The position numbers and the translations under genes were made by a program. Below the pieces are notes generated by a model, which ran no database searches, was not told the DNA's origin, and saw only the letters and a list, made by a program, of their open reading frames with translations. A DNA stretch of 47,388 nucleotides from an uncultured Ruminococcus sp. (GTDB taxonomy: Bacteria; Bacillota; Clostridia; Lachnospirales; Lachnospiraceae). Each line of letters starts with the position of its first letter. Positions within the stretch are counted from its first letter, which is position 1. The stretch spans positions 1 through 47,388 of the forward strand of contig CAJFGR010000011.1 of assembly GCA_904377845.1 (NCBI GenBank), given 5' to 3'. Positions 16,319-23,663 of this stretch are shown piece by piece.

Positions 16319-16372
16319 GCCAGCTTGATTATAATCATTTTGCAGAAAATAACATCTGCAAATTCAGGTTCT

Positions 16373-16401
16373 ATCATACCATCGGGAATTTTTACTGTCA
16401 A
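16373..16401 (-). promoter_or_regulatory. Sigma-A type promoter of glmS
   Basis: TTGACA (16401-16396), a 17-bp spacer and TATGAT (16378-16373) on the minus strand: a near-consensus housekeeping promoter. The predicted start near 16366 gives a leader of about 146 nt before the glmS ATG, with a TTGCAGA/TCTGCAA hairpin and the palindrome TGATTATAATCA before the terminator. Confidence 0.8.
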
Positions 16402-16471
16402 TATGCATATGTCACATATCAGCCTGACTCCCCTGCCCCTGACATGACAGAATTCCCATGACATAATGTCA

Positions 16472-16828
16472 TTATTTCTTCATCTTAGGCTCGAAAATGA
16501 AGGAAGCAATATATCCGAAAATCAGCGCTGCGCTGATTCCCACCGCGCTGGCTTTGAAGCCGCCCATAAAGATACCGATAAATCCGTTTTGATCCACTGC
16601 TTCTTTTACTCCCTGCCAGAGTACGTTGCCAAATCCCAGCAGCGGCACGGAGGCTCCCCCGCCGGCAAAATCCTGAAAAGGCTTATAGATTCCGCAGAAT
16701 CCGAGCAGTGCTCCAGTGCATACAAGCAGCACCATAATTCTCCCCGGCATTAATTTTGTCCGGTCAACCAGAATCTGAACTGCCGCGCAGATCAGGCCTC
16801 CTGTAACAAATGCTGTGATATATTCCAT
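16472..16828 (-). CDS. spoVAE: Stage V sporulation protein AE (SpoVAE/AEb)
   Basis: Small membrane protein of 118 residues with about four helices. The segment VCTGALLGFCGIYKPFQDFAGGGASVPLLGFGN is the family core (seen as GIYKPFQDFAGGGASVPL and the following LLGFGNVLWQGV). It is part of the SpoVA channel that moves dipicolinic acid across the spore inner membrane. CAGGAGG precedes the ATG. It follows spoVAD by about 50 bp on the same strand and the pair probably forms one transcript. Confidence 0.9.
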   Translation of the reverse strand: MEYITAFVTGGLICAAVQILVDRTKLMPGRIMVLLVCTGALLGFCGIYKPFQDFAGGGASVPLLGFGNVLWQGVKEAVDQNGFIGIFMGGFKASAVGISAALIFGYIASFIFEPKMKK

Positions 16829-16880
16829 TGTTTTTTCCTCCTGCTATTCTGCCGCCGGTTATACTTGTACCGGGTATTTT

Positions 16881-17999
16881 TTATATTTCTGCCGGGCAGT
16901 GTTCCAGTACGATCCCGTGGGCAATCCCCGGCACACTGGCGCCTTCGTTGAAGCTTACTGTAGACATCAGCGCTCCCGTGGGGACAAAAAGGACTCGCTT
17001 CCACTCGCCTTTTTCAATCTTGGGAATGACAAAAGATGCCAGAGTCACTGCCGCGCATCCGCATCCGCTCCCTCCTGCATGAGTATCCTGTGTCTCCTGA
17101 TCAAAGATTGTCATGCCGCAGTCCAGATGTCTTTTTCTGATATCGAAACCTTTTCCCCTGACAAGATCGAACAGGATGGACTGTCCCACATATCCCAGAT
17201 CCCCGGTAATAATACGGTCATAGTCCTGTTCGGTTCTGCCCATATCGATAAAATTCTGCACAATCGTATCCATCGCCGCGGGAGCCATACACGCTCCCAT
17301 ATTCTGGGAATCTTTCAGTCCGTAGTCCACAATCTTTCCTACAGTCACGCCGGCGATACGCACATGAGAGATATGGGAGGTGCTGACATCAGTTTCAGCA
17401 GCACACTCCGACGTATCCGCATCATCAGCCTGTCCGCGCTTTTCTTTCGTTCCTTCATCCGGTTCCGCAGCTCGTACCAGAAAAGCTCCGCTCCCGGTTA
17501 CCGTCCAGTGGGCAGACAGAGGTCTCTGACTCGCATACCCGAGAGGAAATCGGAATTCTTTCTCCGCGCTTCCAAAATGGCTTGAGGTCACGGCAAGCAT
17601 ATATTTCCCGTACCCTGCCGCTGCGCACATACCTGCAAGGGCAAGAGCCTCGCCTGAAGTAGAGCACGCGCCAAACAGTCCGAACATAGGGATCTGCAGC
17701 GCCTCCACCCCCATGGATGTGGCGATTCCCTGCCGCAGCAGGTCGCCGCCGAAGAGATAGCGGATCTCGTCTGCTTTTATATGTGCCTTTCCCAAAGCCA
17801 GCACGCAGGCTTCTTTCTGCATGGTGCTCTCCGCCTCTTCCCATGTCTGGGTCCCGAAGAGATTGTCTTCATTTGTCATATCGAAAAGTTTTCCCAGCGG
17901 ACCTTCCGCCTCCTTGCTTCCGGCCACAGAAGCGGCGCTTATAATATATGGAGGATTTGTAAAGATCAGGCTCTGCTTTCCTTTTATAATCTGGTTCAT
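16881..17999 (-). CDS. spoVAD: Stage V sporulation protein AD (SpoVAD)
   Basis: Dipicolinic-acid-binding component of the SpoVA system, 372 residues with a thiolase/ketoacyl-synthase-like fold. Family segments include TWEEAESTMQKEA, FGACSTSGEALALA (Cys112), VTSSHFGSAEKEFRFPL, QRPLSAHWTVTGSGAF and NMGACMAPAAMDTI, ending with GIAHGIVLEHC. Residues about 176-210 form a charged, low-complexity insertion not expected in SpoVAD (usual length about 338). AGGAGG precedes the ATG. A sigma-G-like promoter lies upstream at 18039-18068. Confidence 0.93.
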   Translation of the reverse strand: MNQIIKGKQSLIFTNPPYIISAASVAGSKEAEGPLGKLFDMTNEDNLFGTQTWEEAESTMQKEACVLALGKAHIKADEIRYLFGGDLLRQGIATSMGVEALQIPMFGLFGACSTSGEALALAGMCAAAGYGKYMLAVTSSHFGSAEKEFRFPLGYASQRPLSAHWTVTGSGAFLVRAAEPDEGTKEKRGQADDADTSECAAETDVSTSHISHVRIAGVTVGKIVDYGLKDSQNMGACMAPAAMDTIVQNFIDMGRTEQDYDRIITGDLGYVGQSILFDLVRGKGFDIRKRHLDCGMTIFDQETQDTHAGGSGCGCAAVTLASFVIPKIEKGEWKRVLFVPTGALMSTVSFNEGASVPGIAHGIVLEHCPAEI

Positions 18000-18038
18000 A
18001 CTGATGTCCTCCTTTCTTCTGGATTCTGCATCTGGATT

Positions 18039-18068
18039 TATTATCTGCTCTGTTCTGTAAAATATTCA
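18039..18068 (-). promoter_or_regulatory. Sigma-G-like forespore promoter of spoVAD
   Basis: On the minus strand TGAATA (18068-18063), a 17-bp spacer and GATAATA (18045-18039). The Bacillus sigma-G consensus is approximately TGAATA-N17-CATACTA, so this matches well except the first -10 base. It fits forespore expression. For the divergent spoVAC, CATAATA at 18154-18160 is a candidate -10, with a weaker -35. Confidence 0.6.
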
Positions 18069-18217
18069 CTCTACTCCGCAGATAATAGATTTTAACTCTT
18101 ATGTCCGCCCGGATTTTTCTATTATTACGGAAATGTATATTTACAGGGAAATTCATAATACTAATAAAACAGATATAAAAACGCCGGTGAAAACCGGCAG
18201 AAAAAGGAGACATTCCT

Positions 18218-18679
18218 ATGGATAAAATACAGCGTTTAAAACAGGAAAAAGAATATGAGAAATATGTCAAAGGGAAGACTCCCAGGCATAACGTCTGGCT
18301 GAATATGATTAAAGCATTTCTGCTGGGCGGAGCGATCTGCACCCTCGGGCAGGTTATCTCTCATTATTGTGAATTACGCTCAATGAGCACAGATGAGTGC
18401 AGCAGCTGGACCTCACTGACGCTCGTCCTGATCAGCGTTCTCCTCACCGGAACCGGGATCTATCCCCGCCTGGCAAAATGGGGCGGCGCCGGAGCGCTCG
18501 TCCCCATCACCGGCTTTGCCAACTCCGTGGCCGCCCCCGCCATCGAATATAAGAAAGAAGGGCAGGTATTCGGAATCGGCTGCAAGATATTCACCATCGC
18601 CGGACCGGTAATTCTCTACGGAATCTTTACCAGCTGGATACTGGGCCTGATCTACTGGCTGTGGACACTGGCGGGATAA
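18218..18679 (+). CDS. spoVAC: Stage V sporulation protein AC (SpoVAC)
   Basis: Membrane protein of 153 residues with about four helices. Segments MIKAFLLGGAICTLGQ, LTGTGIYPRLAKWGGAGALVPITGFANSVAAPAIEYKKEG (quoted here as LAKWGGAGALVPITGFANSV) and VFGIGCKIFTIAGPVILYG are characteristic. It forms the mechanosensitive dipicolinic acid pore in the spore membrane. AAGGAG precedes the ATG; a GNRA hairpin (GCCGGT-GAAA-ACCGGC, 18183-18198) sits just before it. It is transcribed away from spoVAD-spoVAE, unlike the single Bacillus operon. No spoVAA, spoVAB or spoVAF is in the window. Confidence 0.93.
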   Translation: MDKIQRLKQEKEYEKYVKGKTPRHNVWLNMIKAFLLGGAICTLGQVISHYCELRSMSTDECSSWTSLTLVLISVLLTGTGIYPRLAKWGGAGALVPITGFANSVAAPAIEYKKEGQVFGIGCKIFTIAGPVILYGIFTSWILGLIYWLWTLAG

Positions 18680-18691
18680 GAAGATTATTTC

Positions 18692-20494
18692 TCAGAGAAT
18701 CTTCTTCACTTCTCTGTCCCAGGTGTACACCCCGTTGATCTCCTCCTCGATGTCCGTCCACTGAGTATATACACTGGCACACAGTCCCTGTGGGATCAGC
18801 TTCTGCACTTTCTCTGTCAGTTCCCGGTACGATTCCCCGAGGGATTTCTTATCCCTGCACGCACCGTAGCCATACAGTTCTTCGCAGGCGCTGTGTCCCG
18901 GCTCCCGGTAAGTATGCCCGCCGATCTCCGAGAGTACGGCGGCACGCTCTTTCTCAGGATGTACTTTTAATCTGAAGAAATAATTATGGACACTCTGCAG
19001 ATCTCCGCAGCCCTGATCAAACCAGCCGCTTGCCGCATCGATCAGCCTTGCAGGATCTTCTTCCCTCGCGATCCGGGTAAGTTCTTCTGTCTGAAACTGT
19101 CCCCATCCCTCATTGAAAATCACCCACGTGCATATACCGGGATGCCCTTTCAGAAGCCGGATCGTCTCTCTCATCTCACGGACAAATTCTGCCCTGCCCG
19201 CCTTGTCTCTTCTTGCAAGAAGCCAGGGATGAGTATCCTTTATCGTAATGCCTCTCCATGACATCACCGTAGCAAGATAAGTCACAAACCAGTACCGATA
19301 GGCTTCTCCGCCGTTCACCATATCCTGCCACACAATCAGCCCGAACCGGTCACAGTGCCAGTACCATCTCTGAGGTTCGATCTTGATGTGTTTCCGTACC
19401 ATATTGAATCCGCTCTTCTTCATTTCTGTAATATCGAAGATCATTGCCTCGTCCGACGGCGCCGTATACAGACCGTCCGGCCAGTATCCCTGATCCAGAA
19501 CGCCGTTCTGGAAGTGTACTTTTCCATTCAGACAGATACGCGGGATTCCCTTTTCGTCCTTTTCAACCGAGAACTTTCTCATGGCAAAATAGCTCTCTGC
19601 AAAGTCTTCTCCCATAGTCACTGTAAAAAAGTAGAGATACGGCGTCTCACAGGTCCAGAGCCTGATATCCGGGATCGGAATCTCAATCCAATTACCTGGA
19701 ATACCGGAAATGCTGCACATCTGCCGATGGCTCGTTTCCGAGGAAACATTGTCTGCCATTGGATCTGTATTTAGAGCTTCTGTTCTATCGTTCCCGTCTG
19801 TATATAATCCCGCCTGTCGTATCTGTATCTTTACCGGATGTACGGTCTGGAGATTTTCCGACGCTGACACACGAATCCGAACAGTACCTTTCTCAAAAAC
19901 AGGCTCAGCCTCGATATTCGTGATATAATTCTCCGGCACTTCCTCCATCCAGACGGTCTGCCAGATCCCGCTCTGGGCAGTATAAAACATACCGCCCCGT
20001 TCCAGACGTTGTTTGCCTCTGGCATGATAAGAAGTGTCGCTCAGGTCTTTTACCGCGACGGTCAGTTCATTCTCTCCGTCGCGGACCAGTGCGGTGATAT
20101 CCGTCTCAAAAGGCAGGTATCCTCCTGTATGTCTTGCCGCCTTCTTCCCGTTTATATATACAGCACACGCCTGGTCCACTGCTCCGAAATGCAGAATCAG
20201 ACGTCTGCCGTTCTTTCCTGCGTTCCATCTTTCAAGTGTAAATGTGCGCCTGTACCAGAGATACTCGTCCGGTTTCAGCTGCCGGCATACGCCGGAGAGC
20301 ACAGTCTCCGGCGAAAACGGGACAAGGATCTGCCCGTCATATTCCTGCGGCTTTTTAAATTCTTTTGTAAATGCGTAGTCCCAGTATCCGTTCAGATTGA
20401 TATAACTGCTTCGTTTCAGCAGCGGACGCGGATACTCCTGAAGGACGTTCTGCGGGTCAAGATTTCTTCCCCATCTGGTATACAGTTGTTTCAT
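18692..20494 (-). CDS. Glycoside hydrolase family 2 protein
   Basis: Predicted cytoplasmic beta-glycosidase (beta-galactosidase or beta-glucuronidase type) of 600 residues, with no signal peptide. A jelly-roll sugar-binding domain (about 10-185; LWYRRTFTLE, AVYINGKKAARHTGGYLPFE), an immunoglobulin-like domain and a TIM barrel (about 300-600) are in the usual order. The acid/base Glu462 is in WVIFNEGWGQFQ and the nucleophile Glu523 in AVLSEIGGHT. The start MKQLYTRWG is preceded by GAGGAG; the frame extends 22 codons upstream without homology. The exact substrate cannot be set. Divergent from GH31, and an extended -10 (TGGTATACT) lies at 20537-20545. Confidence 0.88.
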   Translation of the reverse strand: MKQLYTRWGRNLDPQNVLQEYPRPLLKRSSYINLNGYWDYAFTKEFKKPQEYDGQILVPFSPETVLSGVCRQLKPDEYLWYRRTFTLERWNAGKNGRRLILHFGAVDQACAVYINGKKAARHTGGYLPFETDITALVRDGENELTVAVKDLSDTSYHARGKQRLERGGMFYTAQSGIWQTVWMEEVPENYITNIEAEPVFEKGTVRIRVSASENLQTVHPVKIQIRQAGLYTDGNDRTEALNTDPMADNVSSETSHRQMCSISGIPGNWIEIPIPDIRLWTCETPYLYFFTVTMGEDFAESYFAMRKFSVEKDEKGIPRICLNGKVHFQNGVLDQGYWPDGLYTAPSDEAMIFDITEMKKSGFNMVRKHIKIEPQRWYWHCDRFGLIVWQDMVNGGEAYRYWFVTYLATVMSWRGITIKDTHPWLLARRDKAGRAEFVREMRETIRLLKGHPGICTWVIFNEGWGQFQTEELTRIAREEDPARLIDAASGWFDQGCGDLQSVHNYFFRLKVHPEKERAAVLSEIGGHTYREPGHSACEELYGYGACRDKKSLGESYRELTEKVQKLIPQGLCASVYTQWTDIEEEINGVYTWDREVKKIL

Positions 20495-20536
20495 GCATAT
20501 CTCTCCTCGTCTGTTGTCAAATCTTAAATAGATTTT

Positions 20537-20663
20537 AGTATACCAAAGAATGTAAATCAATACGCCGCGTCAGTCGACTTCAGTTGACGACAGTTGAAAA
20601 AGCAGTTTTATGTCATAACTTTGCAGAATACTGCAAGTCTTATCCTATGCAAAGCATTATAAT
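20537..20663. promoter_or_regulatory. GH2-GH31 divergent control region
   Basis: Contains the GH2 extended -10 on the minus strand (TATACT at 20542-20537), three 10-bp phased direct repeats CAGTYGA at 20571, 20581 and 20591, a palindrome TTGCAGAATACTGCAA at 20621-20636, and a plus-strand TATAAT at 20658-20663 for GH31. Neither -10 has a good -35, suggesting activator control. The 16-mer TGCAGAATACTGCAAG (20622-20637) recurs at 39915-39930 before the MFS gene. Confidence 0.5.
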
Positions 20664-20673
20664 ACAATGTATA

Positions 20674-20838
20674 GTAACAGTTCAGCCATCTGATTATCAG
20701 GAGCCGGATTTATGCTTGCATAAGAATGCGGCTCCTGATAATCAGATGAGCTGAGCGCCAGTATATGAGCAAAACAGCGGCGGCAGCCGCAGTAAGCACG
20801 CAGTGCGGTTTTGCGAATGGCGCGGGCTGAACTGTTAC
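20674..20838. repeat. 165-bp element with 14-bp terminal inverted repeats and nested hairpin
   Basis: Perfect terminal inverted repeats GTAACAGTTCAGCC (20674-20687) and its complement (20825-20838). Inside, a perfect 20-bp stem (20687-20706 and 20729-20748, 22-nt loop) is absent from the related copy at 5529-5629, so it may be a nested insertion. The remainder folds through GCGCC/GGCGC and GCGGC/GCCGC pairing. There is no open frame, so it is MITE-like or REP-like. It lies in the leader of GH31, starting about 10 bp after the candidate -10. Confidence 0.8.
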
Positions 20839-20866
20839 GATTTATAAGATCAAAGGAGGAAATGAC

Positions 20867-22891
20867 ATGATCCGCAAATACATCTATGGAGCACCTTTTG
20901 ACACAGAAGCTGTCGTAACTGATATTGCGCCGGCAGACGGAACGCCTGCATACGGCATCATCGACACACAGGACGGCTTTTCTTTTACTTATATCATGAA
21001 TGGCGATGATATCGTCTATGGTCTGGGCGAGGCCAACCGCGGCATCAACAAGCGCGGCTACTGCTATATCAGCGACTGTACGGACGATCCGAACCACACG
21101 GAAGATAAGCGTTCCCTCTACGGCGCCCACAATTTTATCATCATCGCCGGAGAGAAAAGCTTCGGACTGTTCTTTGACTATCCGGCCAGAATCACATTTG
21201 ACATCGGCTACACCCGTATGGACACACTGAAAGTTTCCTGCGAGAATGCGGACCTTGCGCTGTATGTTATCGACGGGGATACTCCTTATGATATCGTAAA
21301 ACAGTTCCGCGGCATGATCGGGCACAGCTATATCCCGCCGAAATTTGCGTTTGGCTTCGGCCAGAGCCGCTGGGGATATAAGACAAAAGAGGATTTTGAA
21401 AAGGTCGCGCAGGGCTACCGCGAGAATCACATTCCGCTGGATATGATCTATATGGACATCGATTATATGGATTCCTATAAAGACTTCACTGTAAATGATG
21501 AATTTAATGATTTCCCTGCATTTGTCCGGAAAATGAAAGACCAGCATATCCGCCTGATCCCGATTATCGACGCAGGTGTAAAGATCGAGGACGGATACGA
21601 CGTCTATGAAGAGGGCGTCAAAAACCGCTACTTCTGCCAGAGAGAGGACGGAAGCGACTTCGTGGCGGCAGTCTGGCCGGGAGATACACATTTCCCGGAT
21701 GTGCTGAATCCCGAAGCGCGGAAATGGTTTGGGGATAAATACCGTTTCCTCACCGATCAGGGCATCGAAGGTTTCTGGAATGATATGAACGAGCCTGCCA
21801 TCTTCTATTCACAAGAAGGACTTGAAGAGGCGAAGGAGATGGCGCGTAAATTTGCTGAGACCGGAACGAGCAACTGGGACGGAAGTGAAAAAGCTGAGGA
21901 AGCAAAAGAAGACATCGGTGTATGGCAGCTCGGCGACAAGCTGGGCAGTCTCTCAAACAGTCCGGATGATTATCAGAGATTCTACCATAATATAAATGGA
22001 CAGATGGTACGCCACGACAAGGTACACAACCTGTTCGGCTTCAACATGACAAGAGCTGCAGGAGAAGCATTTGAGCGAATCGATCCTGACAAACGTTTCC
22101 TGATGTTCTCCCGTTCTTCTTACATCGGAATGCATCGCTACGGCGGCATCTGGACAGGAGATAACAAATCCTGGTGGTCCCATATCCTGCTCAATCTGAA
22201 GATGATGCCGTCCCTGAATATGTGCGGATTTCTCTATGCGGGAGCTGATCTTGGCGGATTCGGCTCTGACACGACAAGAGATCTGCTGCTCCGTTTCCTC
22301 GCACTGGGCGTCTTCACTCCGCTTATGAGAAATCATGCTGCACTGGGCACAAGGGACCAGGAATGTTACCAGTTTGAAAATATGGAAGATTTCCGTCACG
22401 TAGTCGGCGTCAGATACCGCCTGCTGCCCTACCTGTACAGCGAATACATGAAAGCAGCCTTAGCGGACGATATGTATTTCAAACCGCTGGCTTTCGTATA
22501 TCCGGATGACAAAATGGCGCGCCGCATCGAAGACCAGCTCATGCTGGGCAATGAGATCATGATCGCACCGGTGTACGAGCAGAACGCAAAAGGGAGATAT
22601 ATATACCTGCCGGAAGAGATGAAATTCATCAAATTCCTGCCCGACGGAAGCATCTCTGAAGAGGTCCTCGGAAAAGGCATCCATTATGTAGATATCGCCC
22701 TTAACGAAGTACCGCTCTTCATCCGCTCCGGCAAATGCATTCCGGTAGCAGATGCAGCAGAATGCGTGGATGCGATCAATATGGATACGATCCGGATGAT
22801 CGGTTATGAAGGATCCGAATATGTACTTTATGACGATGACGGAGTACATAAAGATTACGATATGGAGAAAAACTGCCGGGTATTAAAATAA
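20867..22891 (+). CDS. Glycoside hydrolase family 31 (alpha-glucosidase/alpha-xylosidase)
   Basis: Predicted cytoplasmic alpha-glycosidase of 674 residues. The N-terminal beta-sandwich has YGLGEANRGINKRG, and the catalytic barrel starts near GYKTKEDFEKVAQGYRE. The nucleophile is Asp306 in GFWNDMNEPAIF and the acid/base is Asp432 in GGIWTGDNKSWW. MDIDYMDSYKDFTV is the family signature before the nucleophile. Compared with many members, residues about 320-375 form an extra charged stretch after the nucleophile. AAAGGAGG precedes the ATG. Substrate could be isomaltose-, maltose- or xylose-containing sugars; the sequence alone does not decide. Confidence 0.9.
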   Translation: MIRKYIYGAPFDTEAVVTDIAPADGTPAYGIIDTQDGFSFTYIMNGDDIVYGLGEANRGINKRGYCYISDCTDDPNHTEDKRSLYGAHNFIIIAGEKSFGLFFDYPARITFDIGYTRMDTLKVSCENADLALYVIDGDTPYDIVKQFRGMIGHSYIPPKFAFGFGQSRWGYKTKEDFEKVAQGYRENHIPLDMIYMDIDYMDSYKDFTVNDEFNDFPAFVRKMKDQHIRLIPIIDAGVKIEDGYDVYEEGVKNRYFCQREDGSDFVAAVWPGDTHFPDVLNPEARKWFGDKYRFLTDQGIEGFWNDMNEPAIFYSQEGLEEAKEMARKFAETGTSNWDGSEKAEEAKEDIGVWQLGDKLGSLSNSPDDYQRFYHNINGQMVRHDKVHNLFGFNMTRAAGEAFERIDPDKRFLMFSRSSYIGMHRYGGIWTGDNKSWWSHILLNLKMMPSLNMCGFLYAGADLGGFGSDTTRDLLLRFLALGVFTPLMRNHAALGTRDQECYQFENMEDFRHVVGVRYRLLPYLYSEYMKAALADDMYFKPLAFVYPDDKMARRIEDQLMLGNEIMIAPVYEQNAKGRYIYLPEEMKFIKFLPDGSISEEVLGKGIHYVDIALNEVPLFIRSGKCIPVADAAECVDAINMDTIRMIGYEGSEYVLYDDDGVHKDYDMEKNCRVLK

Positions 22892-22899
22892 CCGAAAAC

Positions 22900-22946
22900 G
22901 GATATGGGGACGTAGTAAAATCGGGTTTTACTACGTCCCCATATCC
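22900..22946. repeat. Perfect 21-bp hairpin after the GH31 gene
   Basis: Arms 22900-22920 and 22926-22946 are exactly complementary with a 5-nt loop (TCGGG). The inner stem includes GGGGACGTAGTAAAA. It lies 8 bp after the GH31 stop and 15 bp before the acetyltransferase ATG. No T-run follows on either strand, only an A-rich stretch, so it is not a typical terminator. The perfect symmetry suggests a recent insertion of a palindromic repeat unit. Confidence 0.85.
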
Positions 22947-22961
22947 AAAAAGAAGAAAAAA

Positions 22962-23585
22962 ATGGATAATATCGAGAGAAGAGACCGGGAGATGGCATAT
23001 ATCTCCGACGAGTCTGTAATGGAGGAACAGAAAGTATGCCGCAGAATTCTGCAGCGCCTGAACACAGTAGACCGCTTTGATTTTGACGAGATCGGGAAAA
23101 TCGTCAAAGAGCTCCTCGGGAAGTCGGACGGAGCATTTATTAATCCGCCGTTCTACTGTGATTACGGTTCCCACATCGAAGTAGGCAAAAACTTCTTTGC
23201 AAACTATAACTGCACGATCATCGATGTGGCAAAGGTAAAGATCGGCGATAACTGCCAGATGGCGCCCAATGTGGCCATCTACACGGCAGGGCATCCGCTC
23301 CATCCTGTTTCACGCAACTCTATGTATGAGTACGGCATCAGCGTAACTATCGGCGATAATGTGTGGATCGGCGGCAACACGGTCATTATGCCGGGCGTAC
23401 ACATTGGAAGCAATACTGTCATCGGCGCCGGAAGCGTAGTGACCAAAGATATTCCCGACTGGGTCGTAGCTGTCGGAAATCCGTGCAGAGTGATCAAACA
23501 GATCACCGAAGACGACAAGAAATACTACTATAAGAACAGGGAATTTGATCCCGAGGCCTGGGAGTATATCGCAGGTCTTGAATAA
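22962..23585 (+). CDS. Sugar O-acetyltransferase, left-handed beta-helix (Maa/LacA-like)
   Basis: Acetyl-CoA-dependent sugar acetyltransferase of 207 residues. After an N-terminal helical part (to about 55) come hexapeptide repeats: FYCDYGSHIEVGKNFFANYNC (positions about 65-85), TIIDVAKVKIGDNCQMAPNV, then the catalytic His in YTAGHPLHP, then VTIGDNVWIGGNTVIMPGV and NTVIGAGSVVTKDIP. The first ATG has only a weak purine-rich ribosome site (AGAAG). A second Met at codon 11 is possible. Probably acetylates glucosides or galactosides released by the neighbouring glycosidases; that link is inferred. Confidence 0.9.
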   Translation: MDNIERRDREMAYISDESVMEEQKVCRRILQRLNTVDRFDFDEIGKIVKELLGKSDGAFINPPFYCDYGSHIEVGKNFFANYNCTIIDVAKVKIGDNCQMAPNVAIYTAGHPLHPVSRNSMYEYGISVTIGDNVWIGGNTVIMPGVHIGSNTVIGAGSVVTKDIPDWVVAVGNPCRVIKQITEDDKKYYYKNREFDPEAWEYIAGLE

Positions 23586-23612
23586 CCCTGCATCAGATAC
23601 CTCAAAACTTAA

Positions 23613-23652
23613 ACGGCGTATCCGGCTGCTCAAAAGCCCACGGATACGCCGT
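23613..23652. terminator. Bidirectional terminator between convergent genes
   Basis: Perfect 12-bp stem ACGGCGTATCCG (23613-23624) with 23641-23652, 16-nt loop. T-rich sequence follows on the plus strand (AATTATTTT) and a TTTAAGTTTT stretch on the minus strand. It lies between the acetyltransferase and the surface protein genes, which converge. Confidence 0.75.
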
Positions 23653-23663
23653 AATTATTTTCA

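Noticed and set aside
16221..16366. glmS ribozyme
   Set aside because: The conserved core and cleavage-site motifs of the ribozyme were not found in the leader; an intrinsic terminator is present instead.
16132..16464. Minus-strand frame of 110 residues across the glmS leader
   Set aside because: It runs over the promoter and terminator and into glmS in another frame; no homology.
18678..18706. Hairpin at the convergent ends of spoVAC and GH2 as terminator
   Set aside because: The 9-bp stem has no T-run on either strand and lies mostly in coding sequence.
20657..21691. Minus-strand frame of 344 residues
   Set aside because: It runs antisense through the GH31 gene, whose catalytic motifs are clear, and its composition (Val/Ile/Asp-rich, no motif) is that of a shadow frame.
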